64,000 nt of DNA from JBCCOW01 sp038749105. GTDB lineage: Bacteria; Planctomycetota; Phycisphaerae; Phycisphaerales; Phycisphaeraceae. The notes below the pieces were generated by a model that was not told where the DNA came from, made no database searches, and saw nothing but the letters and a program-made list of their open reading frames with translations. The DNA lies in contig JBCDIM010000016.1 in assembly GCA_038749105.1 (NCBI GenBank), forward strand, positions 5,719-69,718. The letters run 5' to 3'. Below, piece after piece: positions 26,101-32,179 of this stretch. Each line of letters opens with the position of its first letter. Positions within the stretch are counted from its first letter, which is position 1. The translations under genes were made by a program, and so were the position numbers.

Positions 26101-28234
26101 TCTCCGCCAAGCCCCCCATCACCCGCCGCGCCGCGTACGCGCCCGTCCCCTTCCCGCCCGACCACCCCGCATACTTCGATGTCGCCTTCGCCTGAAAATC
26201 CCGCGCCGGTGCCACCCGTACATCATCCGCCGCCGCACGCAGCAGCCCGATCGCCTCCTCCGCCTGCGCCCACAACCCCGACGCATCCAGTGCCGACCGC
26301 GTGTCCGCGGGCTGGCCCTCCCGAGGCAGCGCGTCATACCCCGTCATCGCCGCCAGGTTGTGCACACCAAACATCCCCGCCACGTCGCCGCTGACCGCGT
26401 ACGGGACCGGCACCCAACGCGCCCCACGCGACGCGTCACGCAGTGTCTCCAGTTCCAACCGCTCCAGGCCCATCGGCTCGGCCACCCCCGCCAACGCCGA
26501 CAGCAGCCGGTTGTAAAGCCCGGGCTGCTCCGCCTGCTGGCTCAGCGCTTTACCCAGCGTCTCGTACGTCTCGCCACCCGCCACCAGACCGAACCGCCCC
26601 GTCCCGTCCCCCAGGTTGAAGTCGACGTGCACCGCCAACCACTTCGGCTTGTCCTGCCCATCCTCCGAAACCCGCAGCACCTCCCGCAACGCAGCACGCT
26701 GACCGGTCCGCGTTTCAACCATCGCCAGCTCCGCCAGCCGGGTTTCAAACCGCGACGCCGTCACCGACACCAGTTCCGACAACGCGGTACGCAGCCGTTC
26801 TAGCCGCGCCGCCCGATCCCCGCCCTCGGGCTTCGTCATCGCCTCGGAACCGTCCAGATACGCCCCGCTCCCCGCCTCCAGGTCCGCCATCAACACCCCC
26901 AGCTCGCCGTAGTGCATCGCCCCACGCAGCCCGTCGTCCCACACCGTCAGCAGCGGCTTGAGCACCTCTTCCACCTCCGCCTCCCGCGCCGCCTGTTCCC
27001 CGTCGCTCAGGCCCTGCTGCCCCACTGACAACGACACCAACAGGTCCGCCTTCCGCCGCTTCAGCTCCGCCACCCGCCACTCCGCCGTCTGACGCAGCTC
27101 TTCACGCAGATACCCCAGCGCCTCTCGGTCCTCGTCGCCCTCCGCCACCGTCTCAAGCGCCGCCAGCCCCAGCCCCAGCAGCCGACGCATCCGCTCCAGG
27201 CTGTCCCGCTCCGCCGCATACTCCGCCCGCAGCCGCGCGTCTTGAGCCCCCGTCATCATCACCGCGTCGTAAAAGCCCCGCGCTCCCACGTGCGCCTGCG
27301 CCCGCCCGTCGAAGAACACCAACGCGGTATCACGCTTCGGCGGGTCCGCCGCGAAACGCTCCGCCGCTCTCAACAGCGCCGCCACGTTCGCCGCCCCCCG
27401 AGCGCCGGGGCTCCGCGTCGGCACATGCCCGAAGCTGTCGTACGCCGCACCCAGCAGCAGCACCTCCGGGAGCCCCCGCTCGGCATCCAACACGGGGTCC
27501 GTCCCGGGCACAAACCCGACGATGTTCCGGCCCACCACCCGCTCCCACCGCGAGGCCACCACCAATGTCGCCATCGCGTGGTCCGCCCGCAGGTCCACCC
27601 CACCCGTCTCCCCCGCATCCACCGACACCCGCACCAGATTCACCGGCAGCTGCGCGTGCGTCGGCTCCGACGCGATCACCCCACCCTCACCCCCGTCCCG
27701 CAAAAACACCACCGCCTTCGCCCCCAGCGCAAACGCCCGCTCCCACGCGTCCCCGCTCCCGAAGTCCAAGACCACAATCGCGCCTTCCGGATCGCGATCA
27801 CCGTACGCCTCCAGCGTCCCCGACCCCGCATAAATCACCGGGCCCCGCAAACCCTCGTCCGGCGTGCTCACCGGAACCACCAGGTTCGGCCGCATCGGCT
27901 GCACCGAAACCACCTGATCCCCGACCCGCAGCTCCGCCTCCTTCACCACGACTTGCCAAGCCGGCACGTCTTGGACCAACACCCGGCCCCGGTCCCCGAG
28001 CGCCGACTCCAACCGCGCCTTGATGTAGTCGCCCGCCGCCCGGCCCTCCGGCGTCCCCATCAACCGGTGCGGCCCCGATGTCAACGCGGTCAAGTCCTCC
28101 ACAAAACCCGCGTCCGCCGCCGCATCCTCCGCCCATGCCTCCAACGACAAGCCACACACCACCAAACACGCCAACACCAGACCGACCCACCCCACACCCC
28201 GCTTCACGATCCGCTTATCCATCAGGCTTCCCAT
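23129..28234 (-). CDS. Giant FtsX-type permease with pseudo-M28 peptidase domain (operon gene 6)
   Basis: 1701 residues. The start is ATG 28234, overlapping the upstream stop as TGATG, with GGGGGGAG before it. Residues 12-34 are a signal or anchor helix. Residues about 40-330 have the M28 plan with a PA-like insert (130-200), but the metal and catalytic positions are lost: GAHYDS reads GAAYDS (262-267), PGADD reads PGARG (276-280) and the EE pair reads RA (311-312). A long helical and beta region spans 330-970. Membrane helices cluster at about 982-1085 and 1110-1130, then a periplasmic MacB-like domain, then three helices at about 1398-1520 (QDREKEIYTFSALGLSP is an FtsX-type coupling motif), and a cytosolic tail with a low-complexity end. 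It is energised by a neighbouring ATPase. Role unknown; perhaps envelope protein or lipid transfer. Confidence 0.88.
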   Translation of the reverse strand: MGSLMDKRIVKRGVGWVGLVLACLVVCGLSLEAWAEDAAADAGFVEDLTALTSGPHRLMGTPEGRAAGDYIKARLESALGDRGRVLVQDVPAWQVVVKEAELRVGDQVVSVQPMRPNLVVPVSTPDEGLRGPVIYAGSGTLEAYGDRDPEGAIVVLDFGSGDAWERAFALGAKAVVFLRDGGEGGVIASEPTHAQLPVNLVRVSVDAGETGGVDLRADHAMATLVVASRWERVVGRNIVGFVPGTDPVLDAERGLPEVLLLGAAYDSFGHVPTRSPGARGAANVAALLRAAERFAADPPKRDTALVFFDGRAQAHVGARGFYDAVMMTGAQDARLRAEYAAERDSLERMRRLLGLGLAALETVAEGDEDREALGYLREELRQTAEWRVAELKRRKADLLVSLSVGQQGLSDGEQAAREAEVEEVLKPLLTVWDDGLRGAMHYGELGVLMADLEAGSGAYLDGSEAMTKPEGGDRAARLERLRTALSELVSVTASRFETRLAELAMVETRTGQRAALREVLRVSEDGQDKPKWLAVHVDFNLGDGTGRFGLVAGGETYETLGKALSQQAEQPGLYNRLLSALAGVAEPMGLERLELETLRDASRGARWVPVPYAVSGDVAGMFGVHNLAAMTGYDALPREGQPADTRSALDASGLWAQAEEAIGLLRAAADDVRVAPARDFQAKATSKYAGWSGGKGTGAYAARRVMGGLAENRPAAGALVAVWPGGGQGPSPASWARLEGNVLPGYDGLILTWSNTNGRYTLTALHQDLMNAVATVAAGFDERGGLVAMSSQETMSQQFGSAMRVDLASGRAFFVPTIPSFPARITQLSVLQATSETGYRDNLVMESQSGFLTGFFVADQVIDRMVKVFQPMGPVVLDTLTGDVSRDRSATGFDLSRFQGSTGWLPQMARDLHALNEIRLKTLRDKGVSSAALERLHAAAESRLRAASEGATVAERTAAALQSAAISHRVYPELRSTMDDLVRAVVVLLLLAIPFAFAMERLLVCSTSIYGRIAGFTVLFLATFGLLYLMHPGFAIASTPIIIFLAFAILLLSGLVIYIVVRKFQSELKVLQGQGTMVHQQEGSQVGTMMAAVGMGMSTMRRRPTRTTLTAVTVVMLTFTILSFASFSVDVGVRETNQGPVVASMPRAVLVRNLDYSALQPGVLDVVKGLVSGEGALVSATYWLVGTDPQAAAEYPVSVDGPAEQVNAVQGVDPAALRRWPALAAALGATEEAEVEALADQLRAGGVLLPLEVATQLGLEPGDELRVAGRSATYIGPILERELQLLRQADEGSVLPVDFTEASSEQSSDAEDESLLVSEVQRDYVFLSPAAVAITGNDWVRAAGGELHTVSLFSGAGQDPVEVGREAAKILVMPAWVPATDGVQRMLLTRLTSVSGGVQLLVPLLLGGLIIFGTLLGSIQDREKEIYTFSALGLSPLHVGLLFFAEATVYAVVGGMGGQLLAQGVAQVAAVLASAGLIDPVSINYSSTNSLFAIGVVMLTVIVSAIYPALRASKSANPGLARSWQLPKPEGDVLSLTFPFTVSAYDMTGVASFLAEHFERHDDPGLGAFAASEVEVFRDAEQRLGVTGEFALSPFDLGVTQRMRLTALPSEIPGVDEVAIRCERLSGSAGDWYRTNKTFMKDLRKQFLLWRTLPHETIEAYRLQTLQKLGGGSAVAAPDASASGSDPDASGPPMGAMPSPA

Positions 28235-29022
28235 CAGTGGTCTCCCCCCACCTTGCCCAGCTTGATCTTGATCTGGTCCTTGCTCGCCACCCGCTCGATC
28301 TCCCCGTCCCGCACCCACATGATCCGGTCGCACAGCGCCAACAATCGGTGGTCGTGCGTCGAACACACGATCGTCACGCCCTTCTCCGCGTTGATCCGCA
28401 CCAGGATGTCCAGGATGTCCTGGCCCGTCTTGAAGTCCAGGTTCGCCGTGGGCTCGTCCGCCAGCAAAATCATCGGCAGGTTGCACATCGACCGCGCGAT
28501 CGCCACCCGCTGCTGCTGGCCGCCCGACATCTCGATCGGCCGATGGCTCCAACGCTCGGCCAACCCCACCAGCTCGAGCAGCTCCATCCCCCGACGACGC
28601 GCATCCTCCGGCGACACCCCCGCGAACGCCATCGGCACCGTCACGTTCTCGAGTGCCGTCATGTAACGGATCAGGTTGTACTGCTGGAAGATGTACCCGA
28701 TCTTCTGGCAACGCAAGAACGCCAGCTCCGAGGCTGAGAGCTGTGCGACATCGACCTCGTCGATCAGGATCCGCCCTGCGCTCGGCGAATCCAGCGCCCC
28801 GATCATGTTGAAGAACGTGCTCTTCCCCGAGCCCGACGGCCCCATCACCGAGATAAACTCCCCCCGATACACCTCCGCGTCCACGCCTCGCAGCGCATGC
28901 GTCGCCGCATCGCCTTCCCCGTAGATCTTCTTCACCCCTAGCGTCCGGATGATCACCGGCCGATCAGGTGATGTCCGATCGGCGATGTCCGATGTGCGAT
29001 GTGTCTGGGTTTCAGCGGTCAT
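28234..29022 (-). CDS. ABC transporter ATPase, MacB/LolD type (operon gene 5)
   Basis: 262 residues from ATG 29022. Walker A GPSGSGKSTFFN, Q-loop YIFQQYNLIRYMTALENV, signature MSGGQQQRVAIARSM (Met replacing Leu), Walker B ILLADEPTANLD, H-loop STHDHRLLA. It resembles LolD/MacB ATPases and the other ATPase at 20121. Its stop overlaps the next gene's start by one base, so translation of the giant permease is probably coupled to it. The first 25 residues (containing HRTSDIADRTSP) are encoded partly by a heptamer-repeat array, and an inverted copy of the array lies upstream, so the start codon sits in a potential loop. The ribosome site is weak (GGA). Confidence 0.95.
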   Translation of the reverse strand: MTAETQTHRTSDIADRTSPDRPVIIRTLGVKKIYGEGDAATHALRGVDAEVYRGEFISVMGPSGSGKSTFFNMIGALDSPSAGRILIDEVDVAQLSASELAFLRCQKIGYIFQQYNLIRYMTALENVTVPMAFAGVSPEDARRRGMELLELVGLAERWSHRPIEMSGGQQQRVAIARSMCNLPMILLADEPTANLDFKTGQDILDILVRINAEKGVTIVCSTHDHRLLALCDRIMWVRDGEIERVASKDQIKIKLGKVGGDH

Positions 29023-29096
29023 GTTTTGTTCCAAACGGCGAATGAATCCAAGGCCGTGCTGACATCGCACATCGCCCATCCAACATCGCACATCTA
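28970..29096. repeat. Inverted heptamer-repeat arms enclosing an ATPase start codon
   Basis: Left arm 28970-29004: GATGTCC, GATCGGC, GATGTCC, GATGTGC, GATGTGT. Right arm 29062-29096, inverted: ACATCGC, ACATCGC, CCATCCA, ACATCGC, ACATCTA. The core 13 nt CGATGTGCGATGT pairs perfectly. The left arm is inside the ATPase coding region; the right arm overlaps the stop of the FtsX gene. The ATPase start (29022) falls in the loop. Confidence 0.85.
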
Positions 29097-30590
29097 TTCG
29101 ACCCGCATCGCCTCCATCGGCGCGAGCCGCGCCGCCACAAACGACGGGCCCACCGCCGCTACCGTCGCCAACACCAAGCCCACCACAAACGCCAACCCCG
29201 ACGCCACCACCACCAGCCCCGCCTGCCCCCACGCCAACCCCACCAGCGACCCGTAGTCCACCAACCCCCGAAGCCCCGCCAGCAGCAGGCCCAGCACCAC
29301 ACCGATCACGCCGCCGACCACCCCCTGGATCGCCGCCTCAAACACAAACATCAGCATCACGAACCGGTCCATCGCCCCCAGGCACTTGATCGTCGCGATC
29401 TCCGTAAACCGCTCGGTCACCGACATCAGCATCGCGTTGGCTACCCCCACCACACACACCAAGAACGACAAGCCAACCAGCCAAAGCGTCCGAACCGGTA
29501 GCCCCATAAACCCGCCCGCCGCGCCATCCTCCCCCGTGCCGTCCCCGGAGACCGCCTCGAGCCGTGCACTGCGTGTGGTCAGCTGCGCCAGCTCTGCCAA
29601 CCGCTCGACGCTCAACCCCACACCACCGGCAGGTCCCTCCAGACCCGAGGCCGACAACGCCTCAGCCAGCCAAGCCGCATCCCCCACGCCACCAATCCCC
29701 GAAAGCACCTCGGCCCGGGTCACCTCCGCCGCCGGCACCCGCAGCCGCCGCGCAGCCGCACCCCGCACCCCGCTGTCTCGAAGCGCCTCGTCGAGCCACG
29801 CCAGATCCCGCGTCCGAGCCGCGAACGCCCGCACCTCCGCCACCGTCATCGAGCCCATCCCGTACCCCGCACCCTCCACCGCCGATCGCAGCGCCGCATC
29901 CTCACCCTCGGCCAAGAACCACCCCGCCGCATCGCCGCCCCCCAAAACCTCGCGCAGACCCGCGATCGCCGTCCACTGCCCCGCGATCACCCGGTCTACC
30001 ACACCCAGGAAGACCGGCACCTGCTGAGCAAACAACGCATCAACGCCCGCCGACCCGCCCAACGGCAGCACCAGCCCGAGCGCCTCCAGCCGCTCAATCA
30101 GCCGGGCCCGTGCTTCGTCCTGGACCAGCCCCTCAAACAACGCCGGGCCGCTCTGCCCCCCGGTTAACGCCGCCCGGTCCGCAGCCGGCAACCCGTCCAG
30201 CCACTCTTCGAACACCCGCAGGTCTTCGGCCGTGGACACCGCCCCCTCAAACGCGCCGTCGTCGCCCAGCCAGGTCCGGTATTCCGTTCGGCGCTCCGAA
30301 TCCTCCTGGCTCAACTCTTGGATCACCATCGGCCGGATATCCGCCGTATTCAACCGGGCCAACAACTCCGCAGGCCGACGGTCCACCTCCAGCCGCTCCC
30401 GTGCCGTGCTCTCCACCCCCGAAGAGATCAGCCCGTACGCCAGCATGTGGACCAGGAACGCCACCGCCAACGCCAAGATCGAGATCGTCACCAGCGAACG
30501 GAACAACCGGTACGACATCCCGTTGATCGCCAAACGGACACACCGACCCATGCCCAGCGCGACCTGGTTCTCCGCTTCAATCGGCTTCAC
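29094..30590 (-). CDS. FtsX-type ABC permease (operon gene 4)
   Basis: 498 residues from a GTG whose first bases overlap the upstream stop as GTGA. Topology is MacB/FtsX-like: helix at about 30-55 (LVTISILALAVAFLVHMLAY), a large periplasmic domain (about 60-370), then three helices near 370-395, 420-450 and 460-485. The coupling segment between helices (TERFTEIATIKCLGAMDRFV) is the FtsX-family contact for an ATPase. The C-terminus reads RLAPMEAMRVE, typical of the family. The likely partner ATPase is the downstream gene, 71 nt away. The periplasmic domain is Ala/Leu/Glu-rich and unassigned. It lacks the pseudopeptidase module of the giant permease and could pair with it as a heterodimer. Confidence 0.93.
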   Translation of the reverse strand: MKPIEAENQVALGMGRCVRLAINGMSYRLFRSLVTISILALAVAFLVHMLAYGLISSGVESTARERLEVDRRPAELLARLNTADIRPMVIQELSQEDSERRTEYRTWLGDDGAFEGAVSTAEDLRVFEEWLDGLPAADRAALTGGQSGPALFEGLVQDEARARLIERLEALGLVLPLGGSAGVDALFAQQVPVFLGVVDRVIAGQWTAIAGLREVLGGGDAAGWFLAEGEDAALRSAVEGAGYGMGSMTVAEVRAFAARTRDLAWLDEALRDSGVRGAAARRLRVPAAEVTRAEVLSGIGGVGDAAWLAEALSASGLEGPAGGVGLSVERLAELAQLTTRSARLEAVSGDGTGEDGAAGGFMGLPVRTLWLVGLSFLVCVVGVANAMLMSVTERFTEIATIKCLGAMDRFVMLMFVFEAAIQGVVGGVIGVVLGLLLAGLRGLVDYGSLVGLAWGQAGLVVVASGLAFVVGLVLATVAAVGPSFVAARLAPMEAMRVE

Positions 30591-31069
30591 CGCTCACCCC
30601 TTTCTGCCAAGCCTTCTATAACCCCGCCCTCGAAACCCTCCGCGTCTTCCCGCAGACCCGCGCCACCTTCCTGGCCGTCCACACCCCGCTCCATCACCGC
30701 GACCCCGATCAAGCTCCGCTTGAGCAGCATCTCCAGGAACGCCATGACCGACACCCGTGCCTCATGGAACCGAAGCCCGTGCCGCTCCGCAAACCGCTCG
30801 GTGATCCGCTCGACGGTCCGCGACCCGTTGCAGTCCAGCCAAACCCGCTTGCCCAGCTCATCCAGCTCGATCCCCTTCTCGTCCCGCAACGGCAGCGCCA
30901 TCCGGAGCAACCGATCCACTCCCCGGAACTGCTTCCGTTTGACCCACAACCGCAACAGCTGCCCCCGACGCTCCTCACGCACCGCACGGTTGCGCACCGG
31001 CACCGCCGTGAGCAGATCCTCCAGCGTCAAACCCGCCAAATCACGCCTGTTCACCCGGGTGGCCCTCAC
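30587..31069 (-). CDS. PqqD-like protein (operon gene 3)
   Basis: 160 residues. The N-terminal 50 are basic (VREERRGQLLRLWVKRKQFRG). Residues about 65-125 fit the PqqD/RRE-like winged fold: GIELDELGKRVWLDCNGSRT, VERITERFAERHGL, ARVSVMAFLEMLLKRSLIGV. PqqD domains bind leader peptides of modified peptides for radical SAM enzymes, yet no such enzyme or precursor is in this operon, so here it may bind another peptide or act as a scaffold. Both ends overlap neighbours by GTGA, indicating tight translational coupling. Cytosolic; the C-terminal tail is acidic and Gly-rich. Confidence 0.85.
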   Translation of the reverse strand: MRATRVNRRDLAGLTLEDLLTAVPVRNRAVREERRGQLLRLWVKRKQFRGVDRLLRMALPLRDEKGIELDELGKRVWLDCNGSRTVERITERFAERHGLRFHEARVSVMAFLEMLLKRSLIGVAVMERGVDGQEGGAGLREDAEGFEGGVIEGLAERGER

Positions 31070-32157
31070 ACCAGCACCCCCTGTTCCTCACTCACCGGCA
31101 GCGCCGACTCCAGACCCGGGCCCAACCGCTCGATCTGATCCCATCCAACCGCCCCCGCAGCAGGCCCCGCCTCGAAACCCGCAACACCTCGCACACCCCC
31201 CGCAAAGCTCAGCGTCGTCACCCGCCAGACCGCCGCGTCCCGCTCGTCGTGCCAGTACAGGTCCCGCCTCACCCGCAGCCGTCCCGCCCACCGCTTCAGC
31301 CTCGGGCCCGGCTCCATCGTCTCGACCTCCAGGCCCGGCATCCCCCGAACCAGACACCCCCTTGTCTCCACCCCCAACTCACCACCCGACTCGCCCAACT
31401 CCCGCTCCGCCAGCCGGTGCAAGTCCCCGTTGAACCACACCCCGCTCAGCCCCCGGCGACGCACCCGTGCCTCCAACCGCCCGGCGTGCTTCGCCCCCTT
31501 CGGCTGGTCTGAATACAACAGCTCCGTCTCCCCCGCCTTCACATCCGCTCCCACCAGATGCCAAAACACCCCGCCTCGTTCGGCCTCGCCGTCCGACTCC
31601 GCCCCGGCTGAAAACCGACCCGAACGGTCCCTGCCCGCACCCTCTCGCTCCAAGACCCGGCAGTCCACCCCGAACAGCACCGTTCGGTCACCGCCTGCAT
31701 CAGCAGAACCCGCCGACACCGTCTCCGGCATCGACCCCAGTACACGCTCCAGCAGCTGCTCGTCCCCTGCCCCGTGCAACACCGTCACCTCCAGCAGCCG
31801 CATCGACCCCGCGTCAAAACGCACGCCCCGGCTCACCCACCGCGTCTCGCCCTCACCCCCCGCAACGTCTTCACCCAGCTCCCGGCTCATCCCCTCCCAA
31901 CCGCCGACCGAAAACGGCCGATACACCGCCTCCGCGTCCTCCTCCAGCTGTCGCTGCCGATGGTCGCTCAGCAGCTGCCCCACATCCGGCTCCGACACAC
32001 ACCCCGCCCAGTTCAGCACCATCCGCTGACGTCGACGGTCCACCCACGTCAACGCGCCCCGCTCGGGGTGCAGCCCGTGACGCACCACCTCCCAGTCCGC
32101 AGGCACCGCCCCGCGCACCCCCAGCCACGCGTACCGTCTTGCCAGCTCAACACTCAA
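31066..32157 (-). CDS. Unknown cytosolic protein (operon gene 2)
   Basis: 363 residues, probably from a TTG at 32157. Family not recognised. No signal peptide or membrane helix. It opens with RYAWLGVRGAVPADWEVVRHG and continues as alternating beta strands and charged loops, with tryptophans near conserved-looking GVWFNGDLHRL and RRDLYWHDERDAAVWRVTTLS, suggesting a beta-rich fold. A GTGA overlap ties its stop to the PqqD-like start; the upstream OPT-like gene ends 22 nt away. Constant position beside PqqD suggests that the two products interact, but nothing in the sequence proves it. Confidence 0.8.
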   Translation of the reverse strand: MSVELARRYAWLGVRGAVPADWEVVRHGLHPERGALTWVDRRRQRMVLNWAGCVSEPDVGQLLSDHRQRQLEEDAEAVYRPFSVGGWEGMSRELGEDVAGGEGETRWVSRGVRFDAGSMRLLEVTVLHGAGDEQLLERVLGSMPETVSAGSADAGGDRTVLFGVDCRVLEREGAGRDRSGRFSAGAESDGEAERGGVFWHLVGADVKAGETELLYSDQPKGAKHAGRLEARVRRRGLSGVWFNGDLHRLAERELGESGGELGVETRGCLVRGMPGLEVETMEPGPRLKRWAGRLRVRRDLYWHDERDAAVWRVTTLSFAGGVRGVAGFEAGPAAGAVGWDQIERLGPGLESALPVSEEQGVLV

Positions 32158-32179
32158 ACCGTCGCCTCATCCAACTTGC

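Noticed and set aside
28235..28711. N-terminal extension of the giant FtsX protein into the ATPase gene
   Set aside because: The extension is in the wrong frame of a conserved ATPase; ATG 28234 has a strong ribosome site and overlaps the ATPase stop.
30587..32157. RiPP biosynthesis cluster
   Set aside because: Only a PqqD-like protein is present; there is no radical SAM enzyme, precursor peptide or protease with intact residues.
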